From: CAXMMR01 sp965198995
GTDB lineage: Bacteria; Pseudomonadota; Alphaproteobacteria; Acetobacterales; Acetobacteraceae
Reading direction: 5' to 3'
NCBI GenBank assembly: GCA_965198995.1
Contig: CBDAQG010000002.1
Span: 620,001 to 684,000, forward strand
Length of the DNA: 64,000 nucleotides
The translations under genes were made by a program, and so were the position numbers. Within the stretch, counting starts at the first letter, position 1. Every line of letters starts with the position of its first letter. The notes beneath the pieces are model-generated. The model did not search any database and was not told the origin of the DNA. It worked only from the letters and a program-made list of their open reading frames with translations. Positions 7,991 to 16,519 of this stretch are shown here, piece by piece.

Positions 7991-9480
7991 GACCGGCGGC
8001 CGGGCACCCGATGGCGGAACGCCAGCGCCTCGGCGATGTCGGCGCGCCGGACCCGCGCCGCGCCGGCCAGGTCGGCGACCGTTCGAGCGACACGCAGCAC
8101 CCTTGTATAGCCGCGCGGCGACAGACGCAGCCGGTCGGCCGCCTGCTCCAGCAACGCCCGCCCCGGCTCCTCCACCTCGATGCGTCCGGCATCCGCCTCG
8201 GCATTGGTGGCGTCGCCACGCGCCCGCTGCCGCGCCCGCGCCGCGCTCACCCTGGCCGCGACCGCCACACTCGGCTCGCCGTCCGGCGCCCGCGACAGCT
8301 CGGCGGCGGTCACCGGCTGCACCTGCACGGTCAGGTCGATGCGGTCCAGGAACGGCCCGCTGATCCGGCCGAGATACGCCTCGCCGCAGCGCGGCGCCCG
8401 GTTGCACTCGCGCGCGGCGTCGCCGAGATAGCCGCAGCGGCACGGGTTCATCGCCGCGATGAGCTGAAACCGCGCCGGGTAGGTGACGTGCGCCGCGGCC
8501 CGCGAGACCGTGGTGCGGCCGCTCTCCAGCGGCTGGCGCAGCGCCTCCAGAGCCTGGCTCGGAAACTCCGGCAGCTCGTCCAGGAACAGCACGCCCCGAT
8601 GCGCCAGGCTAACCTCGCCCGGCCGCGCCCGCTGCCCGCCGCCGGCGAGCGCCGCCTGGCTCGCGCCATGGTGCGGCTCGCGATAGGGCGGCCGCATCAG
8701 CAATCGACCATCCTCCAGCAGCCCGGCGACGGAGTGCACCATGCTGACCTCGAGCGCCTCCTCCGGCAGCAGGTCGGGCAGCAGGCCCGGCAGCCGCGAG
8801 GCCAGCATCGACTTGCCGGCTCCGGGCCAGCCGATCAGCAGCAGGTTGTGCCCGCCGGCGGCGGCGATCTCCAGCGCCCGGCGCGCGCTCTCCATGCCCT
8901 TGACCGCCGCCAGGTCCGGCGCCGCGGGGGCCGCCGCAAGCCCCGCCGGCGCCGGCGGCAGCAGCACCGGGTCGCCCTTGAAATGATTGATCAGGCTCAG
9001 CAGGTCGACCGGCGCCAGCACGTCGAGCGCCCCCGCCCAGGCCGCCTCGCCACCCTGCGCCGCCGGGCAGATCAGGCCCAGATCGGCGGTCACCGCCGCC
9101 ATCGCCGCCGGCAGCACCCCGGCCACCCGGTTCAGCGACCCGTCCAGCGACAGCTCACCCAGCGCCGCATACTCCGCCAGTTCCTCGGCCGGCAGCACCT
9201 CCATCGCCACCAGCACGCCGAGCGCGATCGGCAGGTCGAAATGCGAGCCCTCCTTCAGCAGGTCGGCCGGCGCCAGGTTGATCAGCACCCGGCGTGGCGG
9301 CAGCGACAAGCCCATGGCGGTGAGCGCCGCCCGAACCCGCTCGCGCGCCTCGCCAACCGCCTTGTCGGGCAGCCCGACGACCAGGAAGGCGGGCAGGCCG
9401 GGCGAGATCTGCACCTGCACCTCGACCGGCACCGCCTCGATGCCGGAGAAGGCGAAGCTGCGCATGCGGGCGACGGTCAT
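7987..9480 (-). CDS. comM: ComM/YifB-family Mg-chelatase-like AAA+ ATPase
   Basis: A 497-residue helicase-like AAA+ protein. In naturally competent bacteria ComM promotes branch migration during DNA integration. The N-terminal LonC-like domain begins MRSFAFSGIEAVPVEV and contains LSLDGSLNRV. The AAA+ core has Walker A GWPGAGKS and Walker B GVLFLDELPEF, with cysteines in NPCRCGYLGD. The C-terminal Mg-chelatase domain shows SPRGYTRVLRVARTVADL. The length is typical for the family, and ATG 9480 is the first Met in frame. It is coupled to the repair glycosylase downstream. Confidence 0.95.
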   Translation of the reverse strand: MTVARMRSFAFSGIEAVPVEVQVQISPGLPAFLVVGLPDKAVGEARERVRAALTAMGLSLPPRRVLINLAPADLLKEGSHFDLPIALGVLVAMEVLPAEELAEYAALGELSLDGSLNRVAGVLPAAMAAVTADLGLICPAAQGGEAAWAGALDVLAPVDLLSLINHFKGDPVLLPPAPAGLAAAPAAPDLAAVKGMESARRALEIAAAGGHNLLLIGWPGAGKSMLASRLPGLLPDLLPEEALEVSMVHSVAGLLEDGRLLMRPPYREPHHGASQAALAGGGQRARPGEVSLAHRGVLFLDELPEFPSQALEALRQPLESGRTTVSRAAAHVTYPARFQLIAAMNPCRCGYLGDAARECNRAPRCGEAYLGRISGPFLDRIDLTVQVQPVTAAELSRAPDGEPSVAVAARVSAARARQRARGDATNAEADAGRIEVEEPGRALLEQAADRLRLSPRGYTRVLRVARTVADLAGAARVRRADIAEALAFRHRVPGRRS

Positions 9481-9511
9481 GGCTACACGCGTTACGCGAG
9501 TATGCGGAGGT

Positions 9512-9550
9512 GAAGCAAGCAGTCCTTTTTTCCAAAAAAGAAGCGCTTCC
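9512..9550. repeat. A/T-rich palindrome, half copy T1
   Basis: Contains CCTTTTTTCCAAAAAAGAAGCG, written here as CCTTTTTT-CC-AAAAAAGAAGCG, in the gap between the comM start and the lipoprotein stop. It corresponds to one outer hairpin of the larger elements T2 (19.2 kb) and T3 (52.8 kb). On the minus strand it follows the lipoprotein gene and could act as its terminator. Confidence 0.6.
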
Positions 9551-9554
9551 TTCC

Positions 9555-10148
9555 TTACTGAAGCCCCCGCAAGACCTCGCCGATAGCTGTCGCCAAAGCC
9601 TGCTTCAACGCCGCCACCTTCGCCGCCGGCTGCTGACTGGCAAGCGGCGCGGTGCCCGTCTCCACCGCCTGCAGCAGCACCGCGCCGCCGGGATTGACCA
9701 GGGTGATCGCCAGGCTGGCCCGCGCCTGGCCCGGTTCGGCGACGAAGGCGGTCAGCGTGGCCTCGAGGATGAGGTCGGCATGGGCCCGGCTGCCCGGGCT
9801 CAGCACGGCGGCGTAACGGCCGGACGCCGCGAGCCGGGCGAGCAGCGCCTCGGTCGCGCCCTCGGCCGGCGTCACCGTCCATTCCTGGTAGAGGTCGAGG
9901 AACTGGCTGCCGTCAGGCCGCAGCGTCAGCAGGCCGCGCTCTTCCACTCCCGGCGCCGCGGCGACGTTGCGCAGCAGCAGGACCGGCGCCTGCGCCGGCG
10001 CCACCCGGCTTGCGACCGGCGGCAGGGTGAGCGGCCACTCGACGACCTCCTGGTAGGGTCGCACCGGCACGACGCTGCAGGCGCCAAGCCCCGCCAGGCA
10101 CGCCGCCAGCAGGGTCGTTGCAGCGTAATGTTTGCCTCCGCCGCTCAT
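9555..10148 (-). CDS. ABC-type transport auxiliary lipoprotein (Mla/MCE operon, PqiC-like)
   Basis: A 197-residue predicted outer-membrane lipoprotein. The signal peptide ends in a lipobox (LAGLGAC, Cys near residue 24), followed by the fold of ABC-type transport auxiliary lipoproteins that accompany MCE transporters. It has the typical early LPPVASRVAPAQAPVLLLRNV strand, then a central YQEWTVTP and a C-terminal helix AALKQALATAI. The start overlaps the MlaD-family stop by 4 nt. It probably docks the periplasmic MCE ring to the outer membrane. Confidence 0.88.
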   Translation of the reverse strand: MSGGGKHYAATTLLAACLAGLGACSVVPVRPYQEVVEWPLTLPPVASRVAPAQAPVLLLRNVAAAPGVEERGLLTLRPDGSQFLDLYQEWTVTPAEGATEALLARLAASGRYAAVLSPGSRAHADLILEATLTAFVAEPGQARASLAITLVNPGGAVLLQAVETGTAPLASQQPAAKVAALKQALATAIGEVLRGLQ

Positions 10149-11164
10149 CGTGCGACCTTGTCGGCCGGCGGCGCGGCGGACAGCACGAGGCCGGGATCCT
10201 GGCGCAGCCGGGCGGAGAGGTCGCGGAAATTCTGCATGGTGGCCTGTGCGTCGGTGAGGATCGGGCCGAGCTGCGCCTGCAGGTCGGCCGCCGTGCTGTC
10301 GGCGCGCCCAGTGGTCGCCTGCAGCGCCGCGATCAGCGCCGGCAGCGCGACCGCGGCGTCCGACAGCCGCGTCACCGCGGCGTCGGCATGCGCGAGCAGC
10401 GCCGGCAGCCGGCGGTCGGCGGCAACGCCCTGCAGCGCCGCCAAGGTGGCGCGCGCCTGGCGCGACAGCTCCGGCAGGTCGGACTGCGTGACCGCGGCGT
10501 GCAGCGCGGCCAGCGTCGCCTGGCTCTCGCCGAGCAGGGCATGCACGTCGCCGCTCTCCAGCTCGCCGCGCACGTCGCGCAGCGCCGCGGCGGCGCTCGT
10601 CGCCAGCCCCGCGTAGTCAATCTGGTCGAGCTTGCCGAGCAGCTCCTCGGCCCCGGCCTTGACCACCGTGAGCGTGCTCGGCACCGACGGGATCTGCAGC
10701 ACCGCCGGCGTCCACGGCACCGGCACCGGCGGGTAGTCCGCAGGGCTATGATAATCGAGCTCGAGATAGACCAGCCCGCTCAGCCCCTGGCTCGCCAGCC
10801 GCGCCCGCAGCCCGGTGCCGATCGCATGCTCGATGTCGCCCAGGCTGCCGGACGCCGCCGGGTCCACCGTGTAGCGCACCAGCACCAGCCGCGCGGCGGC
10901 GCTGTCCCCGGTCATCCCGCCCGGCGTCGCATACACCGACGCCGCCAGCGCGATCCGCGTCACCTGGCCCAGCGTCACCCCGCGGAACCGCACCGCCGCG
11001 CCGACGTCGAGCCCCTGCACGCTCTCGGAGAAGTAGCTCTCAAGGATGCGTCCCTGGCGCGCCTCGCCGCCAGCGAACAGCAGCACCAGCCCAATCAGCA
11101 GCGCTGCCGTCACCGCCACCAGCAGGCCCACCCGCAGCGCGCTGCCCGCGCTCGCCCGCATCAT
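10145..11164 (-). CDS. MlaD-family (MCE domain) periplasmic lipid-transport protein
   Basis: A 339-residue inner-membrane-anchored protein. One N-terminal membrane helix (residues about 10-31) is followed by an MCE domain containing VQGLDVGAAVRFRGVTLGQV, then a long alanine/leucine-rich helical C-terminal half. MCE proteins form hexameric rings that carry phospholipid between membranes. It lies between the ATPase and lipoprotein genes with 4-nt overlaps on both sides, as expected for subunits made together. Confidence 0.93.
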   Translation of the reverse strand: MMRASAGSALRVGLLVAVTAALLIGLVLLFAGGEARQGRILESYFSESVQGLDVGAAVRFRGVTLGQVTRIALAASVYATPGGMTGDSAAARLVLVRYTVDPAASGSLGDIEHAIGTGLRARLASQGLSGLVYLELDYHSPADYPPVPVPWTPAVLQIPSVPSTLTVVKAGAEELLGKLDQIDYAGLATSAAAALRDVRGELESGDVHALLGESQATLAALHAAVTQSDLPELSRQARATLAALQGVAADRRLPALLAHADAAVTRLSDAAVALPALIAALQATTGRADSTAADLQAQLGPILTDAQATMQNFRDLSARLRQDPGLVLSAAPPADKVAR

Positions 11165-11964
11165 GGTCCCCGCCCCAGGCCGCCATCGCCCGCCATCTCG
11201 CGGTGGAAAAAGGCGTGCACCCGCGGGTCCGGGCTGCTGTCGCGCAGCACCCGCGGGTCACCGGTCGCGATCATCCCGCCGGCCGTCCGGTCGAGCATGA
11301 TGCAGCGGTCGCCCACCGCCAGGATCGAGGCCAGCTCGTGCGAGATCACCACGAAGGTGGCCCCGAGCGCCGCGCGCAGCTCCAGCAGCAGCGCGTCCAG
11401 CCCCGCCGAGGTCACCGGGTCGAGACCCGCACCCGGCTCGTCGAGAAAGACGATCGTCGGGTCGAGCGCCAGCGCCCGCGCAATCCCCGCCCGCTTGACC
11501 ATGCCGCCGGAGAGCGCCGAGGGCTGCTTGGCCGCGGCGTCGGCCAGGCCAACCAGCGCGAGCTTGGTGCGCGCCACCGCCTCGCGCGCCGATTGGCACA
11601 TCCTCGTATGCACCTGCAGCGGCAGCATGACGTTCTCCAGCAGGCTCATCGAGCCGAACAGCGCGCCGGACTGGAACATCACCCCCAATCGGCGCGCCAG
11701 CCCCCGCACCGGCCGCCGCATGTCGTGGCCAAGCACCTCGATGCGGCCGGAGAGCGGCTGCTCAAGCCCGATCAACTGCCGCATCAGCGTCGACTTGCCC
11801 GAGCCCGAGCCGCCCAGAATGACGAAGATCTCGCCCGGTCGCACCTCGAACGAGACGTCGCGATACAGCGGCCGCCCCTGATAGGCGTGGCCGACCCCGG
11901 TCGCGCAGAGCGGCAGCGCGTCCGAACGGCAGGCAAGCGGCGGCCGCTGCGCCAGCAGCTTCAT
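11161..11964 (-). CDS. MlaF-family ABC transporter ATP-binding protein
   Basis: A 267-residue ATPase that powers the MCE lipid transporter. All ABC motifs are intact: Walker A GGSGSGKST, Q-loop VMFQSGALFG, signature LSGGMVKRAG, Walker B IVFLDEPGAGLDP and the H-switch VVISHE. It starts at ATG 11964, whose ATGA overlaps the permease stop. The open frame continuing upstream is the antiframe of the permease and not a fusion. It contrasts with the degenerate ATPase at 14922-16148. Confidence 0.95.
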   Translation of the reverse strand: MKLLAQRPPLACRSDALPLCATGVGHAYQGRPLYRDVSFEVRPGEIFVILGGSGSGKSTLMRQLIGLEQPLSGRIEVLGHDMRRPVRGLARRLGVMFQSGALFGSMSLLENVMLPLQVHTRMCQSAREAVARTKLALVGLADAAAKQPSALSGGMVKRAGIARALALDPTIVFLDEPGAGLDPVTSAGLDALLLELRAALGATFVVISHELASILAVGDRCIMLDRTAGGMIATGDPRVLRDSSPDPRVHAFFHREMAGDGGLGRGP

Positions 11965-13043
11965 AGGTCGAGCCGGAAGTAGAGCGCCGAGAACACCGCA
12001 TCGAGCAGCATGCAGCAAACCAGCCCACCAACCACCGCGCGGGTCGCCGACAGGCCGACCGCGCGCGGCCCGTCGCCGGTCGCAAGCCCCGCCCCGCAGC
12101 CGATCGCCGCCGCCGCGACGCCGAACACGCAGCCCTTGAACAGGCCGCCGAGCAGGTCCTCCGTATAGTGCCCGCTGGCGACCTGATGGATCACCGCGGC
12201 GAGCGGATAGCCCAGGCCCAGCACCACCCCGGTCATGCCCGCCAGCGCCGCCAGCTCCAGCGTCAGGATCAGCGCCGGCATCACCAGCAGGGCGGCGACC
12301 AGCCGCGGCAACACCAGCATCGTCACCGGGTCGGCGCCGATGGTGGCCATCGCGGCGATCTCGGAGTTGACCGTCATCGTGCCGAGCTCGGCGGCGTAGG
12401 CCGAGCCGGTGCGCCCGGCCAGGATGATCGCCGCGACCAGCGGGCCGAGCTCGCGCAGCACCCCCGCGCACACCAGGTTCACGACGTAGATCTCGCCGCC
12501 GTAGCGCCGCAGCGGCAGCGAGGACTGGAACGCCATGATCAAGCCCAGCAGGCCGCCGACCAGCGCGCAGAGCGGCAGCGCCCGAAACCCCGCCTGGTCC
12601 ATCAGCAGCAGCAGCTCGCCCAGGCGCAGCATGCGCCGCCGCGCCGGCAGCCGGCTGGTGGCGATCGCGATCTCGCCGACAAAGCCGATGCCGGCCACCC
12701 CGGGGATCGGCGCCGATCGGGCCGCCACCTCGACCTTTGGCGCCGCCGCGGGCGACGTCTCGAGCCGGCGCACCGTGTCGATGAGCTGCTGCGCCCCCGC
12801 CGCGCCGCCGCGCAGCTCCGCCGGCGCGCCATGCGCCGCGTCCGCCGCCGCGATCAGCGTCGCGCCCGAGGTGTCGCACATCCGCAAGCCGCCAAGGTCG
12901 AGCACCAGCCGGCCGCCGCGGGCGCCGCGCGCCGCCTCGATCAGCCGCGGCCACACCGCCGCCACGCCCTCGGCGTCGAGGTTGCCGGCCAAGGTGAGCA
13001 CGGTCGCACCAGCCTCCCGGCGGGCGCTGAACGAGGCGGTCAC
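11961..13043 (-). CDS. MlaE-family lipid ABC permease with N-terminal STAS domain
   Basis: A 360-residue inner-membrane subunit. Residues 1-90 form an STAS domain (GGRLVLDLGGLRMCDTSGAT), the role played by the separate protein MlaB in E. coli. After it comes the MlaE permease with about six membrane helices and the conserved segment GRTGSAYAAELGTMTV. The GTG start at 13043 overlaps the upstream permease stop as GTGA. A built-in STAS domain explains why no mlaB gene is seen here. Confidence 0.93.
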   Translation of the reverse strand: MTASFSARREAGATVLTLAGNLDAEGVAAVWPRLIEAARGARGGRLVLDLGGLRMCDTSGATLIAAADAAHGAPAELRGGAAGAQQLIDTVRRLETSPAAAPKVEVAARSAPIPGVAGIGFVGEIAIATSRLPARRRMLRLGELLLLMDQAGFRALPLCALVGGLLGLIMAFQSSLPLRRYGGEIYVVNLVCAGVLRELGPLVAAIILAGRTGSAYAAELGTMTVNSEIAAMATIGADPVTMLVLPRLVAALLVMPALILTLELAALAGMTGVVLGLGYPLAAVIHQVASGHYTEDLLGGLFKGCVFGVAAAAIGCGAGLATGDGPRAVGLSATRAVVGGLVCCMLLDAVFSALYFRLDL

Positions 13044-13783
13044 GGCCGCACCCGCCCGCCCTCGCCCGGCAGCCGCGTCGGCCAGGCCGCCAGCAGCGCC
13101 AGCAGACAAACCAACGCCAGCAGCATCGCCGCCGCCGCCGCCGCCGGGTCGCCGGCCGCCGCCCCGTCGATGATGCGCACCGGCAGCGCCCGATGCGCCG
13201 GCGCCGCCAGCAGGCGCGCCACCGTCACGTCGCCGAACGGCAGCAGCACCGCGCCGACCAGGCCGAGCCGCAGCCCCGGCCAGGCCAGCGGCAGCAGCAG
13301 CAGCCCGCGCCGCATCGGCCCGGCGCCAAACGCCGCCGCGGCGCTGAGCAGCACCGGATCGACCCGGCGCAGGAACACCACGCCGGCCAGCGCCACCAGC
13401 GGCGCGGCGAACACCAGCTCGGCCAGCGCCCAGGCGGCAAAATCCTGCTCGCCGCCAAACCGCGACGCGAGACGCATGAGCCCCGGCGCCAGCGCCGCAT
13501 GCGGCAGCAGCAGCGGCAGCCCCAGCATCACCAGCACCGGCGCCCGACGTCGCCGCTCCAGCCGCCAGGTCCCGAACGCGGCGACGGCGCCGAGCGGCAG
13601 CGCCATCGCGCCGACCAGCGTGCCGACAATGAGGCAGTCCACGCTGCCGGCCAGCCAGCCCGGATCGGCGACCAGCCGGCGCAGCCCGTCGAGCCAGGCC
13701 GCATCAAGCCCGCCAAGCCCGGCAAACGCCGCGCTCACCAGCGCCAGCAGCGCCAGGCCGGCCACCGGCAGCAGGCCGATCAC
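13040..13783 (-). CDS. ABC transporter permease (binding-protein-dependent, PotB/C-like)
   Basis: A 247-residue membrane subunit with about six helices and an EAA loop (AAAAFGAGPMRRGLLLLPLAWPGL, about 24 residues around position 150; key positions Gly and the LPL end). GTG 13783 is used as the start because it overlaps the binding-protein stop as GTGA. Polyamine- and thiamine-type importers need two permease domains. Only one half-size permease is present, so the system must homodimerise or lack a subunit. Confidence 0.85.
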   Translation of the reverse strand: MIGLLPVAGLALLALVSAAFAGLGGLDAAWLDGLRRLVADPGWLAGSVDCLIVGTLVGAMALPLGAVAAFGTWRLERRRRAPVLVMLGLPLLLPHAALAPGLMRLASRFGGEQDFAAWALAELVFAAPLVALAGVVFLRRVDPVLLSAAAAFGAGPMRRGLLLLPLAWPGLRLGLVGAVLLPFGDVTVARLLAAPAHRALPVRIIDGAAAGDPAAAAAAMLLALVCLLALLAAWPTRLPGEGGRVRP

Positions 13784-14835
13784 GAGCGCAGCCAGCCATC
13801 GAAGCGGGCGGCGAGCCCGGCCGCGTTGGCGGCCCAGAACGCCTCGTCGATCCTGAGCGCCGCACTCACCCGCGCGGCATCGGCCGCCGAGCCCAGTCCC
13901 GCCGCCGACGCGTAGGCGGCCAGCCGTCCGGGCGACACGAGCTCGGCGCCGAGCCGACGCGCGAGCGCCTCGCCGGCCGGCCCCGCCAGCGCCCACCCAT
14001 CCACCGCGAACAGGCTCTGCCCGTATGTCAGCGCCAGGTTCGCATGCGCCGGCCGCGCCTGCAGGATGCGCTCGGCCGGCGCCGTGGTCAGCAGCACGCC
14101 GCCGCTCGCCAGCAGCCGCGCCGGCTCGTCGTCGCCCCGCCACCAGACGATGTAGGGTCGTAGCTGGTCGAGCTTGCGAAACGCCCGATCGAGCCCGGCG
14201 GGCGTGGCCAGGGTGCGATAGACGTCGCCGGCGGCAACCCCGTCGGCCAGCAGCGCGATCTCCAGGTTGCCGCGCGGCCCACGCTGCAGCCCGCGCCGGC
14301 CGGGATGCCGCGCGACGTCCCAGAAATCGCCCCAGCTCGGCGTCGTCGGCAGCCTGTCATGGTCCCAGGCGAGCACGGTGGACCGGGTCGCAACCCCCAG
14401 CACGCAGCCGCCGCCAGAGCCGGCGATCAGCCCGGCCCGCAGCGGCGCCGGCCAGGCCGCGGCGTCGAACCGCCCGGCCGCGCAGCCCGCCTGCAGCGTC
14501 GCCGCGTCGGCCTCCACCAGCTCCGGCCCTGCTTTCGGCAACCTGCCCGTTGGCAACCTGCCCGTTGGCAATCTGCTTGTCGGCAACCCGCCCGCCGGCA
14601 GCCCGCCATCCCAGCGCACCAGCACGATCGTCACCCCGGCGGCGTCAGCCGCGGGCTGCAGCACCAGCCGCCGCAGCTCGGCCAACGCGGCGTCCGGCCG
14701 CAGCGCCACCGTCAGCGCGCCGGCGGACGCCACGGGCAGCGCGCCGACGCGCGACGCCGGCGCGGCGGTCGCGACCGGGCCGAACGCCGGCAATGCCGCT
14801 GCCACCAGGAGCAGCAAGAGGTGGTGTCGGTGCAT
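13780..14835 (-). CDS. Extracellular solute-binding protein, PotD/YnjB-like
   Basis: A 351-residue periplasmic binding protein with a Sec signal peptide (residues 1-24, ending TAAPA). The segment FWDVARHPGRRGLQRGPRGN with LEIALLADGV after it closely matches polyamine/PotD-type binding proteins. Around residues 78-100 a tandem 15-bp repeat (about 14535-14605) inserts LPTGRLPTGRLP-like units into what should be a compact lobe. The ligand is unknown. It sits in an operon with a single permease and a motif-poor ATPase, so a functional import system is doubtful. Confidence 0.85.
   Translation of the reverse strand: MHRHHLLLLLVAAALPAFGPVATAAPASRVGALPVASAGALTVALRPDAALAELRRLVLQPAADAAGVTIVLVRWDGGLPAGGLPTSRLPTGRLPTGRLPKAGPELVEADAATLQAGCAAGRFDAAAWPAPLRAGLIAGSGGGCVLGVATRSTVLAWDHDRLPTTPSWGDFWDVARHPGRRGLQRGPRGNLEIALLADGVAAGDVYRTLATPAGLDRAFRKLDQLRPYIVWWRGDDEPARLLASGGVLLTTAPAERILQARPAHANLALTYGQSLFAVDGWALAGPAGEALARRLGAELVSPGRLAAYASAAGLGSAADAARVSAALRIDEAFWAANAAGLAARFDGWLRS
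14535..14605. repeat. In-frame 15-bp tandem repeat in binding-protein gene
   Basis: About four to five degenerate copies of GGCAACCTGCCCGTT. Because the unit is a multiple of three, the frame is kept and the protein gains repeats of Leu-Pro-Thr-Gly-Arg. Copy-number change by slippage is likely. Confidence 0.85.
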
Positions 14836-14921
14836 GCGGGCGGACCCTAGTCCTGTGCCCTCGCACCGAGCAATCGGCGAGCGCGCCCCGGCCTCACCGC
14901 CTGCAGATCACCGCGTGAGGA

Positions 14922-16148
14922 TCACCGCGTGAAGATCAGGCCGTGATGCGGCTGAAAGGCGATGGAGGCGACCCGCCCGGGCGCCAGCCCGCGCAATCCC
15001 GCCGCCGCCGGGCGCAGCACGACGACCTCGGCGCCGGCGCCCACCAGCAGCCGCAGCCGTAGCTGCACCCCCAGGTCGACCGCCTCGATCAGCGTCGCGG
15101 CAATGGCGCCGCCGCCCTCCTCGCCCATCTCCTCGGGGCTGATCGCCGCCACCGCAATGCGCTCGGGCGGCACCACGAGGGTGCAGGCCACGCCCGCCAG
15201 GCGGCTCGCCTCCGGCCCACCGCCGGCCCCGCCCGCCGCCTGCGCCTCTGGCCCACCAGCCTCCGCCCCGGCCAGCTGCGCCCCGGCCAGCTGCGCCCCG
15301 GCCAGCTGCGCCCCGGCCAGCCGCGCCTCGACCAGCGGGCCGCACTCCAGGCGGACCTGGGCGATGTCGTCCTCCACCCGCTCGATCCTGCCGGCTAACC
15401 GGTTGGTGAACCCCAATGCGGCGGCAACCGCGGCACTCGCCGGCTCCCCATGCAGCTCGGCCGGACCGCCGATCTGCGCAATGCCGCCGCCCGGGCTCAG
15501 CACCACCACCCGGTCCGACAGCGCCAGCGCCTGCGCCGGCTCGCCGATCGCGGCCAGCGTGGTGGCGCCGAGCCAGTCATGGATGCGGCGCAGCGCCTGC
15601 TGCAGGTCGTCGCGCGCCGCCAGTCCCAGCCCGGCCAGCGGCTCGTCAAGCAGCAGCAGCGTCGGCTCGCCCACCACCGCCCGCGCCAGGCTCACCCGCC
15701 GCCGCGCCGCACCGTCCAGCGACGCCGGGTAACGCCCGAGCAGCGGCTCCAGCTTCAGCAGCGCCGCCACCAGCGCCACCTGCCGCCGCCGCGCCGAACG
15801 CGCCGCCGCCGACAGCCGGCCGCCCCAGCGGCCCGACGCCGCCAGCGGGTAGCCGATGTTCTGCCGCACGCTCAGATGCGGAAACAACGCCTCCGGCCGG
15901 AACATCACGCCAAGCCGCCCGGCACGGCGCTGCAGCCGCGGCGACTGGCCGTCCACCAGCACCTGCCCGGCGGCAGGGTCGCCAAATCCGGCCGCCAGCA
16001 TCAGCAGCCGAGTGCCCACCACGCCGGTGGCGCCCAGCACGCTCACGAACTCGCCCGGCGCCACCTGCAAGGAAAGGCGCGGCCGCCGCCCGTCCGCAAG
16101 GTTGAGGTCGACGGCGCGAAACTGCAGGCTCGGCGGGTGCGGCGGCAT
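14922..16148 (-). CDS. ABC ATP-binding protein homologue with degenerate motifs (pseudo-ATPase)
   Basis: A 408-residue protein with the overall PotA/CysA-type layout: an ABC domain of about 230 residues followed by a TOBE-like domain (CTLVVPPERIAVAAI). ATG 16148 is preferred to GTG 16214. The Walker A loop at residues 39-46 reads GATGVVGT, without the catalytic Lys. The Q-loop Gln is replaced (VMFRPEALFPHLSV), the signature is LDGAA instead of LSGGQ, and the H-switch His is absent (AAIGEPAQAL). Only Walker B (LLLLDEPLAGL) survives. A 15-bp tandem expansion adds LAGAQ repeats between the domains. The frame is nevertheless open along its whole length, so it is either recently inactivated or adapted to a non-ATPase role. 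Confidence 0.85.
   Translation of the reverse strand: MPPHPPSLQFRAVDLNLADGRRPRLSLQVAPGEFVSVLGATGVVGTRLLMLAAGFGDPAAGQVLVDGQSPRLQRRAGRLGVMFRPEALFPHLSVRQNIGYPLAASGRWGGRLSAAARSARRRQVALVAALLKLEPLLGRYPASLDGAARRRVSLARAVVGEPTLLLLDEPLAGLGLAARDDLQQALRRIHDWLGATTLAAIGEPAQALALSDRVVVLSPGGGIAQIGGPAELHGEPASAAVAAALGFTNRLAGRIERVEDDIAQVRLECGPLVEARLAGAQLAGAQLAGAQLAGAEAGGPEAQAAGGAGGGPEASRLAGVACTLVVPPERIAVAAISPEEMGEEGGGAIAATLIEAVDLGVQLRLRLLVGAGAEVVVLRPAAAGLRGLAPGRVASIAFQPHHGLIFTR
15262..15330. repeat. In-frame 15-bp tandem repeat in ABC protein gene
   Basis: Four near-perfect copies of GCCCCGGCCAGCTGC, encoding LAGAQLAGAQLAGAQLAG on the minus strand, in the linker between the ABC and TOBE-like domains. The identity of the copies suggests recent expansion. 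Confidence 0.9.
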
Positions 16149-16252
16149 CGGCGTGTCGTTCTGCACCTGAAACCGCCTTGCTGAAACCGCCCGGGCAAGG
16201 CGGCGTTGGTCCACCCATCACGACCTACATCGCCAAGCAGGAGTGCCTCAGC

Positions 16253-16519
16253 ATGGCCATCACTGACAACCTTCCGAGCACGGACGACGCCCGCGACCAG
16301 ATCCGCGAGCTGCGCGCCCAGGTTGAGCACCTGATGTCCGAGCGGGTGACGCCGGCGCTCAGCAACGCCGCCGGCTACGCCGAGGACTACTCCAAGAAGG
16401 CCCGCGCGATGACGTCGGACGGCGCCGACAAGGTCTCCGAGCGGGTGCGCGACCAGCCGCTCGTCGCAATCCTCGTCGCCGCGGGGCTCGGCTACCTGGT
16501 CGGCCGCATCAGCGCCTGA
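16253..16519 (+). CDS. DUF883/ElaB-YqjD-like membrane-anchored protein
   Basis: An 88-residue protein. A charged amphipathic helix (DQIRELRAQVEHLMSERV) is followed by the family-typical RVRDQPLVAILVAAGLGYLVG membrane anchor at the C-terminus. ElaB/YqjD relatives tether ribosomes or other partners to the inner membrane in stationary phase. ATG 16253 is chosen for its AGGAG at 16239-16243, 9 nt upstream. The stop overlaps the next start (TGATG), and the pairing matches the enterobacterial yqjD-yqjE arrangement. Confidence 0.9.
   Translation: MAITDNLPSTDDARDQIRELRAQVEHLMSERVTPALSNAAGYAEDYSKKARAMTSDGADKVSERVRDQPLVAILVAAGLGYLVGRISA

Noticed and set aside
11161..12954. Apparent fusion of the MlaF ATPase with a 330-residue N-terminal part
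   Set aside because: The extra part is the shifted frame of the permease gene. The ATG at 11964 overlaps the permease stop as expected for coupled genes.
15262..15330. Short direct repeats considered as a CRISPR array
   Set aside because: The units are contiguous 15-mers inside a gene with no spacers. No CRISPR array or cas gene was found in the window.
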